NCBI RefSeq assembly: GCF_001953305.1
Contig: NZ_MTFE01000010.1
Location: 1,043,409 to 1,082,885, forward strand
Source: Cnuella takakiae
GTDB taxonomy: Bacteria; Bacteroidota; Bacteroidia; Chitinophagales; Chitinophagaceae
DNA: 39,477 nucleotides
Reading direction: 5' to 3'
This document shows, piece after piece, positions 33,583 to 39,477 of the stretch. Within the stretch, counting starts at the first letter, position 1. Each line of letters opens with the position of its first letter. The notes under the pieces are model-generated. The model had not been told where the DNA came from and made no database searches. It saw only the letters and a list, made by a program, of their open reading frames with translations. The translations under genes and the position numbers were made by a program.

Positions 33583-34011
33583 ATGACTACCCCATACGAA
33601 CCCGGCCAGGTATTGCGGATCTTGATAGCCGAAGATGATATTGATGACCAGGAGATCCTGGGTGAGACCCTGGATAAACTGCACCCTGCTGCCGAGGTGG
33701 TAATGGTATCCAATGGCTTAAAGGCTGTAAAAAACCTGGAAGCCAGCAGCGATGATGCCCTGCCCAACCTTATGATCCTCGACTACAACATGCCGGAGCT
33801 GAATGGCGAGCAGGTTTTGGAAGCTTTGTCGGGCCACCCGCGTTATAACCGTATTTACAAGGTGGTACTCAGCACATCTTCTTCTCCTTATTATAAATCG
33901 GCCTGTCTGGCCCTGGGTGCCCACGGGTATCACACCAAGCCCACCAGCTTTATTGAGTTTGAAGAACTGATCAGTGCCCTTTTAGAGGCCTGTACCAACC
34001 ACCAGTTCTGA
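33583..34011 (+). CDS. Single-domain response regulator (CheY-like)
   Basis: The 142-residue protein is one receiver domain with no output domain: acidic pocket IAEDDIDDQEI, phosphoacceptor Asp in LMILDYNMPELNG, Thr/Ser in VVLSTSSSPYY, Lys in GYHTKPTSF. It belongs to the branch of small receivers (Rcp1-like) that exchange phosphate with hybrid kinases and phytochromes. It diverges from the giant kinase across 140 bp, so it is a likely phosphorelay partner. Confidence 0.92.
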   Translation: MTTPYEPGQVLRILIAEDDIDDQEILGETLDKLHPAAEVVMVSNGLKAVKNLEASSDDALPNLMILDYNMPELNGEQVLEALSGHPRYNRIYKVVLSTSSSPYYKSACLALGAHGYHTKPTSFIEFEELISALLEACTNHQF

Positions 34012-34081
34012 GTGCCAGTGCCCATCTGCCCCTTCCGGCAAAGTATTTAACGAATAGAACCCCGGTAAACACAATTCCTTT

Positions 34082-34112
34082 TTTGCCGGTAGGCAATCAA
34101 AGCCTACTTTTG
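34082..34112 (+). promoter_or_regulatory. Consensus Bacteroidetes promoter of atpA
   Basis: TTTG (34082-34085), 19-bp spacer, TACTTTTG (34105-34112): full match to TTTG-N19-TAnnTTTG. It lies 66 bp before the atpA start, showing that atpA is transcribed on its own. Confidence 0.8.
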
Positions 34113-34178
34113 CACCCTGAAATTTGGGGTAATACCCATTTTTCAGCCAAAAACAATCAAAAAAGATAAACCAATCAT

Positions 34179-35756
34179 ATGGTAGAGATCAAACCAGATG
34201 AAATAAGTGCCATACTGCGCCAGCAGTTGAGCAACTTCAATGCTGCTGCTGACCTGGAAGAAGTAGGTACGGTATTGCAGGTAGGTGATGGTATTGCCCG
34301 CGTGTACGGCCTGGGCAATGTTCGCGCCGGTGAACTGGTGGAATTCGAAAATGGTGTTCGCGCTATTGCACTCAACCTCGAGGAAGATAACGTGGGTGTG
34401 GTACTGATGGGTGAGATGGGCGATATCCAGGAAGGTTCCAAAGTACGCCGCACCGGACAGATCGCCTCTATCAAAGTAGGCGACGGTATGGTAGGCCGCG
34501 TGGTAAACACCCTCGGCGAACCAATCGACGGTAAAGGCCCCATTGCCGGTGAGCGTTACGAAATGCCCATCGAGCGTAAAGCACCTGGTGTAATCTTCCG
34601 TGAGCCCGTAAAGGAGCCCCTGCAAACCGGTGTGAAGGCGATCGACGCCATGATCCCCATCGGCCGTGGCCAGCGTGAGCTGATCATCGGTGACCGCCAG
34701 ACCGGTAAGACCGCCATTGCGATCGATACCATCATCAACCAGAAAGAGTTTTTCCAGGCGGGTAACCCCGTATACTGTATTTATGTTGCCGTAGGCCAGA
34801 AGGCTTCCACCATCGCCGGTGTAATGAAGACCCTCCAGGACAATGGCGCCATGGATTATACCATCATCGTAGCGGCTTCGGCTTCCGATCCGGCTCCCCT
34901 GCAGTTCTACGCGCCTTTCGCTGGTGCTGCCATCGGTGAGTTCTTCCGCGATACCGGACGTCCTGCCCTGATCATTTACGATGACCTGTCGAAGCAGGCC
35001 GTGGCTTACCGCGAGGTTTCGCTGCTGCTGCGTCGTCCCCCCGGCCGTGAGGCTTACCCTGGTGACGTATTCTACCTCCACAGCCGCCTGCTGGAGCGCG
35101 CCGCCAAGGTGATCAACAACGACGAGATCGTTAAAGATATGAACGACCTGCCCGAAAGCATCAAGCACCTGGTAAAAGGTGGTGGTTCGCTGACGGCCCT
35201 GCCCATCATCGAAACACAGGCTGGTGACGTATCTGCATACATCCCCACCAACGTGATCTCGATCACCGATGGTCAGATCTTCCTCGAATCGAACCTGTTC
35301 CTGTCGGGTATCCGTCCCGCCATCAACGTAGGTATCTCGGTAAGCCGCGTAGGTGGTAACGCCCAGATCAAGTCGATGAAGAAGGTTGCCGGTACCCTGA
35401 AGCTCGACCAGGCGCTGTACCGCGAACTGGAGGCCTTCTCCAAGTTCGGTGGCGACCTCGATGCGGCTACCAAGTCGGTAATCGACAAAGGTGCCCGCAA
35501 CGTGGAGATCCTGAAGCAGCCCCAGTACTCGCCCCTGCCCGTTGAAAAGCAGGTTGCGATCATCTACCTGGGTACCCAGGGTCTGTTGAAGGATGTACCC
35601 GTACGCCGCGTGAAAGAATTCGAAGAGCAGTTCCTGGCCGAGATGGAAACCCGTCTGCCCAACCTGCTGGCCGAGTTCAAGAAAGGCGCACTGCCCGAAG
35701 ATGGCATCAAGAAAATGACCGAGCTGGCGCAGCAAGTTGCCAGCCAGTTCAAATAA
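34179..35756 (+). CDS. atpA: ATP synthase F1 subunit alpha
   Basis: The 525-residue, full-length alpha subunit of the F1 head is regulatory at the non-catalytic sites. Walker A is GDRQTGKT at residues 171-178; [15 protein letters not shown] is the Walker B region; [23 protein letters not shown] holds the conserved arginine that reaches into the beta catalytic site. The N-terminal [22 protein letters not shown] is typical. It stands apart from atpB-E-F-H with its own promoter and terminator. The gamma gene atpG, usually next, is absent here. Confidence 0.98.
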   Translation: MVEIKPDEISAILRQQLSNFNAAADLEEVGTVLQVGDGIARVYGLGNVRAGELVEFENGVRAIALNLEEDNVGVVLMGEMGDIQEGSKVRRTGQIASIKVGDGMVGRVVNTLGEPIDGKGPIAGERYEMPIERKAPGVIFREPVKEPLQTGVKAIDAMIPIGRGQRELIIGDRQTGKTAIAIDTIINQKEFFQAGNPVYCIYVAVGQKASTIAGVMKTLQDNGAMDYTIIVAASASDPAPLQFYAPFAGAAIGEFFRDTGRPALIIYDDLSKQAVAYREVSLLLRRPPGREAYPGDVFYLHSRLLERAAKVINNDEIVKDMNDLPESIKHLVKGGGSLTALPIIETQAGDVSAYIPTNVISITDGQIFLESNLFLSGIRPAINVGISVSRVGGNAQIKSMKKVAGTLKLDQALYRELEAFSKFGGDLDAATKSVIDKGARNVEILKQPQYSPLPVEKQVAIIYLGTQGLLKDVPVRRVKEFEEQFLAEMETRLPNLLAEFKKGALPEDGIKKMTELAQQVASQFK

Positions 35757-35775
35757 GCTTTCCCTTTGGAAACGG

Positions 35776-35804
35776 AAAGGCGGTCCTTGTGGCCGCCTTT
35801 TTTT
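35776..35804 (+). terminator. Terminator after atpA
   Basis: Eight-bp arms aaaggcgg (35776-35783) and ccgccttt (35793-35800), 9-nt loop, then a T7 run (35798-35804). Confidence 0.85.
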
Positions 35805-35870
35805 ATGCATGGATTTTTAGATTGGGTAAACATGTTGGCCCAGGCAATTAGAAATAAATGCACCATTTAG

Positions 35871-35902
35871 TTTGGTTTATAAAATAAACTAGTTTACGTT
35901 TG
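35871..35902 (+). promoter_or_regulatory. Consensus Bacteroidetes promoter of the second receptor gene
   Basis: TTTG (35871-35874), 20-bp spacer, TACGTTTG (35895-35902), ending 17 bp before ATG 35920. No Pho-box-like words are present here. Confidence 0.75.
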
Positions 35903-35919
35903 GTGTAGAATTTATTCGC

Positions 35920-38163
35920 ATGAAACTGCTGCTTTCCCTTCTGCTTTTATCTTGTTCGCTTTGGAGCCAGGCCCAGAAAGCTGTTTCCGGAACAGTAAAA
36001 GATAGCCGCGGAAAGGTCCTGCCCGGTGTAAGCATTACCCTGAAGGATACTTACGATGGCGCCACTGCCGACTCGCTGGGCCGTTTTTCATTTAACACCA
36101 CCGAAGGGGGCAAACAGGTGCTGATTGCTTCCATGATGGGTTATAAATCTTTGGAACTGCCGCTCGATCTGCAGGCAACGCTTTCGCCACTTAACCTGGC
36201 CCTGAAGGAAGACATCACCGAAATGAAAGCGGTGGTGATCTCTGCAGGTTCATTCGAGGCAGGCGACCGCAAAAAAGGCACGGTGCTCACCTCAATCGAT
36301 ATTGCTACCACCGCATCGGGCAATGCCGATATTACCGGTGCCCTCAAAACCCTGCCCGGCGCACAGCAGGTAGGCGAAAGCGAAGGTCTTTTTGTACGGG
36401 GCGGTACGGCTGCCGAAACGAAGACCTTTATCGATGGTACCCTGGTCAATAATTTCTTCTTTTCCTCGGTGCCCAATGTGGCGCAGCGCAGCCGCTTTTC
36501 GCCCTTTATTTTCAAAGGCACGGTGTTTAGCACCGGCGGTTATTCGGCCTTGTACGGACAGGCCCTTTCTTCGGCACTCATCCTCGAAAGCATCGACCTG
36601 CCCGAGCAGGCATCGGCCAACCTGGGCATCAGCATGATTGGCTTTAGCGGCGGTTATCAAAGCCTGGCAAAAAACAAGAAGTCCTCTTTTGGCGGCAATT
36701 ACAGCTATTCGGACCTGCGGCCTGCCTTTTCGCTGATCAAACAGCAACAGGACTTTTTTCAAACCCCGCTTTTTCACAATGCCGATTTCAACTTCCGCAT
36801 CAAAACGTCCCATACAGGCATCCTGAAGTACTATGGTTATTTTAACTGGAGCCGGCTTGGTTTTACCACACCCAGTCTGGATACATTGGGTTACAACGAC
36901 CTGTTTCGTTTGAAGAACATCAATACTTACCACAACCTGAGCTGGCGTGAGTCGCTGGGCCGGGGCTGGAAACTGCAAACAGGCATTTCGTTTACTTATA
37001 ACCGTGATACTGCCCGCTCGGGGCTTGCAAGTGAAAAACAGGAGGAAGTGCTGGTAAAAGGCATGGAGTTTCGCAACCTGGGCTGGAACAACCGGAGCGA
37101 GTATTTCAACGCCAAACTGGTGCTGGAAAAAAAGCTGAAAGGCTTGAGCGCACTGCGTTTCGGTTCCGAGCTGAACCAAGTGGACGAACAGCCCCTGTTT
37201 ACCCTGTATGACGGCACCCGTTTTTCGGGCAAGATCAGGGATAACATCACTGCTGTTTTCAGCGAGGCCGATGTGTATCTCACCAATAACCTGGCTGCTA
37301 AAGTTGGTGGCAGGCTGGAGCACAGCAGCCTGATGGAGCGTACCAACTTAGCGCCTCGTGTTTCGGTGGCTTATAAAGTGGGCAGCAACGGGCAGGCTTC
37401 ACTGGCGTATGGACAATTTTACCAGAACCCCGAAACCCGCTACCTGAACGGGCCTACTACGCTCAACTTCATGCGGGCCACACACTACATCGCGCAGTAT
37501 CAAAAGGTTGCCAATGACCGCACACTCAGGCTTGAACTGTTTCAAAAAGATTATGACAACCTGGTAAAAACTAGTTTGCAGAACAACCGCGAAATGGCCA
37601 ACAGTAACAAGGGCTTTGGTTATGCCCGCGGCTTTGAAGCGTTTTGGCGCGATAAAAGAACCGTGAAAAACCTGGATTACTGGGTATCTTATTCTTACCT
37701 CGATACCGAACGTGATTTCCTGAATTATCCCACGGCCATACAACCCAGCTTCGCGGCAAAGCACACCGCTTCGGTGGTGGTAAAACGATTTGTGACCCAG
37801 TGGAAAACAGGTTTTAACGCAGCTTATAATTTCAACAGCCCGCGTCCTTTCTTTTTCATTGCACCCAATGGTAATGGCGGCAATAAGTTTTTGGACCGTG
37901 GCGAAACACCACCTTACCACAACCTAAGCTTCAGTCTCAACTACCTGCCGGCATTGGGAAAAGGGGGGGCTAAACAGTCGACTGTGCTGGTGTTATCGGT
38001 AAGTAATATTCTTGGTTTGCACCAGGAGTATGGCCGCAGGTATTCGTTCAACGGGCAGCGCTTTGAAGCCATTTTGCCACCTGCAAAAAGGTTTGTATTC
38101 ATCGGCGCTTTTATCTCTTTCGGCGTGGACCGTTCGCAGGATGTGATCAATAGCAACCTGTAG
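35920..38163 (+). CDS. TonB-dependent receptor, ligand unknown
   Basis: The 747-residue protein has a signal peptide (MKLLLSLLLLSCSLWSQAQ), a carboxypeptidase-regulatory-like domain (about 20-105: KAVSGTVKDSRGKVLPGVSITLKDTYDGATADSLGRFSF, cited in parts), and a plug (about 115-230) containing ALKTLPGAQQVGESEGLFVRGG and the later GGYSALYGQALSSAL. The barrel has alternating aromatic strands. It imports a ligand with TonB energy. There is no SusD partner and no Pho-box, unlike the 9384 receptor; the length is that of siderophore, metal or vitamin receptors, but no specific likeness is visible. Its C-terminus (FVFIGAFISFGVDRSQDVINSNL) extends about 14 residues past the last aromatic strand, slightly unusual. 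Own strong promoter; followed by a repeat. Confidence 0.92.
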   Translation: MKLLLSLLLLSCSLWSQAQKAVSGTVKDSRGKVLPGVSITLKDTYDGATADSLGRFSFNTTEGGKQVLIASMMGYKSLELPLDLQATLSPLNLALKEDITEMKAVVISAGSFEAGDRKKGTVLTSIDIATTASGNADITGALKTLPGAQQVGESEGLFVRGGTAAETKTFIDGTLVNNFFFSSVPNVAQRSRFSPFIFKGTVFSTGGYSALYGQALSSALILESIDLPEQASANLGISMIGFSGGYQSLAKNKKSSFGGNYSYSDLRPAFSLIKQQQDFFQTPLFHNADFNFRIKTSHTGILKYYGYFNWSRLGFTTPSLDTLGYNDLFRLKNINTYHNLSWRESLGRGWKLQTGISFTYNRDTARSGLASEKQEEVLVKGMEFRNLGWNNRSEYFNAKLVLEKKLKGLSALRFGSELNQVDEQPLFTLYDGTRFSGKIRDNITAVFSEADVYLTNNLAAKVGGRLEHSSLMERTNLAPRVSVAYKVGSNGQASLAYGQFYQNPETRYLNGPTTLNFMRATHYIAQYQKVANDRTLRLELFQKDYDNLVKTSLQNNREMANSNKGFGYARGFEAFWRDKRTVKNLDYWVSYSYLDTERDFLNYPTAIQPSFAAKHTASVVVKRFVTQWKTGFNAAYNFNSPRPFFFIAPNGNGGNKFLDRGETPPYHNLSFSLNYLPALGKGGAKQSTVLVLSVSNILGLHQEYGRRYSFNGQRFEAILPPAKRFVFIGAFISFGVDRSQDVINSNL

Positions 38164-38275
38164 GGATCGCGGATGTAAAATGTAGGATCTCGGATTTTAG
38201 AAGTTGTAGTATAATAATTCGTTTACTGCTATCAAAAGCTGCCGAAATCCGAAATCCCACATCCAAAATACTCAG
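38164..38275. repeat. cggatttt / gaaatccg inverted word repeat
   Basis: Left arm 38167-38198 (ggatcgcggatgtaaaatg then taggatctcggatttt) is answered by 38243-38271 (gaaatccgaaatcccacatcc). The arms match imperfectly. It lies between the second receptor gene and the 2TM-domain gene. Confidence 0.7.
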
Positions 38276-38305
38276 CTGGCTTATTCAAATTTTAAATAAA
38301 AAGCA

Positions 38306-38602
38306 ATGGAATCGTACAACACAACACCTACTGGCCGCGACCCGCATTTGTGGGAAATTGCACGCCGCCGTGCATCCTTCAAAGGACACCTGGTTACTTA
38401 CTTAATTATGTCGGTATTCTTTTGGGTGATCTGGTTCTTCACCGGTGGCCGCACCTACGGCAGCGGTTTGCCCTGGCCCGTATGGCCCATGTTCGGGTGG
38501 GGTATTGGTGTGTTCTTTCACTATATGGGTGCATATGTACGCCCCCGCAGGGATACCACCGAACAGGAGTATGAAAAGCTGGTAAAAGAAAGAAACCCGT
38601 AA
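38306..38602 (+). CDS. 2TM-domain membrane protein
   Basis: The 98-residue product resembles the 2TM domain family: a cytoplasmic N-terminus with ARRRASFKGHLVTYLIMSVFFWVIWFF (first TM about 29-46) and a second hydrophobic segment WPMFGWGIGVFFHYMGAYV (about 59-77), followed by a charged tail. The paired RR-FK-H...Y pattern before TM1 and the GWGIGVFFH motif are the family hallmarks. Function is unknown; related domains occur in LytTR and histidine-kinase proteins as membrane anchors. Confidence 0.88.
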   Translation: MESYNTTPTGRDPHLWEIARRRASFKGHLVTYLIMSVFFWVIWFFTGGRTYGSGLPWPVWPMFGWGIGVFFHYMGAYVRPRRDTTEQEYEKLVKERNP

Positions 38603-38607
38603 GCAGA

Positions 38608-38820
38608 ATGTATCCAGCAATGAGGGAGTTGGTAACACATAAAAAGCAATGCTGCTTAGCTCTGTGCCTGGCAGGTATATGCTTATTGTTGGCCAGCACC
38701 AGTTGCCATCCGGATGTAAACAAACAACCCAATCAATTTATCCGTCAGCAAATAACAAGTGCACATCATGAAAAAGATATTCTTTTTATCCCTTCTGCTT
38801 TTTGCCTTTGGTTTTGGTAA
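38608..38820 (+). CDS. Doubtful small lipoprotein-like ORF
   Basis: A 70-codon frame begins 5 bp after the 2TM gene. It has a Lys-Lys, a hydrophobic run (LALCLAGICLLLAS) and a Cys (TSC) followed by a short polar tail. It overlaps the start of the 38768 gene by 53 bp, and its last residues (ending in WF) are simply the next gene's signal sequence read in another frame. The lipobox is weak. It could be a short real lipoprotein, a remnant, or chance. Confidence 0.25.
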   Translation: MYPAMRELVTHKKQCCLALCLAGICLLLASTSCHPDVNKQPNQFIRQQITSAHHEKDILFIPSAFCLWFW

Positions 38821-39421
38821 TGCCCAAAGCGAGCGCTACCTGAAAACAATGGAAGCAAAAGTGGCTGCCATTGATACCACCTACAACCCTGCAGGCCTGG
38901 TGGAACTGGCTAACACTTTTGAACGCATCGGCGATGCCGAAAAAACACAGTGGCTGCCTTACTATTATGCGGCACTGGCGCATGTAAACAGCGGACTCAT
39001 GCAAATGAATGGCGGCAGTGTAGATGCTGCCAAAACCGATCCCATTGCCGACAAGGCAGAAGCGGCGCTGAACAAGGCTGCTGCCCTTACCCCGGACAAT
39101 GCCGAAGTGCAGATCCTGCGCAAGATGATTGCCAACCTGCGCATGATGGGTGATCCCATGAACCGCTTTATGACCTATGGCCAGCAGGGTGCACAGGCAC
39201 TGGCTAAAGCCAAGACACTGAACCCAGATAATCCAAGGATTTACATGCTGGAGGCACAGGATAAGTTTTATACGCCCGAACAGTTTGGAGGCAGCAAGGC
39301 CGAAGCCAAAACCCTGTTTGAAACTGCCATGCAAAAGTTTGCTTCGTTTAAGCCCGAATCATCGCTGCACCCGCAGTGGGGCAAGCGCACCGTGCAGTAT
39401 TTTATAGCGCAGGCGAAGTGA
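38768..39421 (+). CDS. Exported helical-repeat (TPR-like) protein of unknown function
   Basis: The 217-residue product has a signal peptide (MKKIFFLSLLLFAFGFGNAQ) and a helical mature part with TPR-like alternation: PAGLVELANTFERIGDAEKTQWLPYYYAALAHVNSG, DKAEAALNKAAALTPDNAEVQIL and GAQALAKAKTLNPDNPRIYMLEAQDKFYTP, quoted in parts. The phrases TPDNAEVQ and NPDNPRIY mark two repeats. Similar periplasmic proteins are common in Bacteroidota without a known role; scaffold or binding function is likely. ATG 38768 is chosen over GTG 38759. The stop codon is the first TGA of the 7-bp tandem repeat that follows. Confidence 0.82.
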   Translation: MKKIFFLSLLLFAFGFGNAQSERYLKTMEAKVAAIDTTYNPAGLVELANTFERIGDAEKTQWLPYYYAALAHVNSGLMQMNGGSVDAAKTDPIADKAEAALNKAAALTPDNAEVQILRKMIANLRMMGDPMNRFMTYGQQGAQALAKAKTLNPDNPRIYMLEAQDKFYTPEQFGGSKAEAKTLFETAMQKFASFKPESSLHPQWGKRTVQYFIAQAK

Positions 39422-39477
39422 TTAGTGATTAGTGATTAGTGATTAGTGATTAGTGATTAGTGATTAGTGATTAGTGA
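39421..39477. repeat. 7-bp tandem repeat (attagtg)n at the right edge
   Basis: Eight full copies of attagtg plus one base, running off the window. The unit contains TGA and TAG in register and, being 7 bp long, puts stop codons in every plus-strand frame. The same words, inverted and degenerate, occur at 12239-12271. Confidence 0.95.

Noticed and set aside
34143-35810. 555-codon frame antisense to atpA
   Set aside because: Lies wholly over the atpA reading frame, has no recognisable domain, and its length is explained by codon bias of the real gene.
38631-38637. Another GGTAACA word after the 2TM gene
   Set aside because: Single word with no partner at 11-bp steps and not in a promoter position. 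Similar single copies lie inside the pitA and atpH coding regions.
38608-38820. Small lipoprotein gene between the 2TM gene and the TPR-like gene
   Set aside because: Kept only as a low-confidence feature: weak lipobox, 53-bp overlap with the next gene, and a tail that is just another frame of the next signal peptide.

Overview
The window looks like the chromosome of a Bacteroidota species, most likely in or near the family Chitinophagaceae; the lineage is inferred from gene content and style, not from a marker search. The signs are TonB-dependent receptors with an N-terminal carboxypeptidase-regulatory-like domain, many small lipoproteins and exported proteins, a stand-alone four-helix-bundle gene, a giant soluble HAMP-array hybrid kinase, and promoters of the Bacteroidetes type (TTTG, about 19-20 nt, TAnnTTTG), seen cleanly before atpA and before the 35920 receptor gene. 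Coding density is high. I saw no tRNA, rRNA, CRISPR array or intact transposase.

Layout. 46-986: two AT-rich, translationally coupled genes for small exported proteins. 1166-1693: a DinB-like protein. 1885-3612 (minus): ECF sigma factor, single-TM probable anti-sigma protein, small periplasmic protein. 4007-5065: galE. 5146-5499: four-helix-bundle gene bracketed by a 19-bp direct repeat. 5583-17247 is dominated by what looks like a phosphate regulon: pitA and a PhoU-like DUF47 gene (minus), a diverging OprO/P-like porin gene, a large TonB-dependent receptor with a beta-helix lipoprotein, a transglutaminase-like gene, and a PhoR-PhoB type two-component pair. 17596-19812: a secreted protein with a possible caspase/CHAT-type His-Cys dyad. 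20067-22536: an ABC exporter, then a small acidic/basic helical protein and a nucleotidyltransferase-fold protein that look like a two-gene module. 22718-25678: atpB-atpE-atpF-atpH. 25951-34011: two hybrid histidine kinases (one about 2,050 residues with ten 92-residue repeats) and a divergent CheY-like regulator. 34179-35756: atpA, cut off from the other atp genes. 35920-39421: a second TonB-dependent receptor, a 2TM-domain protein and a small exported helical-repeat protein.

Two things deserve most attention. First, the promoter of the 9384 receptor gene carries five 7-bp words (GGTAACA-like) at exactly 11-bp steps, ending 9 bp before a -7-like element. Related words lie before the porin gene, and a pair lies just before the phoB-like start codon. 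This is the geometry of a PhoB-family operator and would tie the receptor/beta-helix pair to phosphate starvation. Second, most of the longer intergenic spaces hold an inverted pair of degenerate short-word repeats, from about ten unrelated sequence families that share one architecture. They occur even inside the atp operon, and one brackets the four-helix-bundle gene. This may be a family of small non-autonomous elements or RNA-structure elements.

How the genes work together: the porin and PitA would move phosphate across the outer and inner membranes, DUF47 would modulate PitA, and PhoB/PhoR would switch on the porin and the receptor/lipoprotein pair. The atp genes make part of F1Fo ATP synthase; gamma, beta and epsilon are not in the window. 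The kinase cluster could form a cytoplasmic phosphorelay with unknown input.
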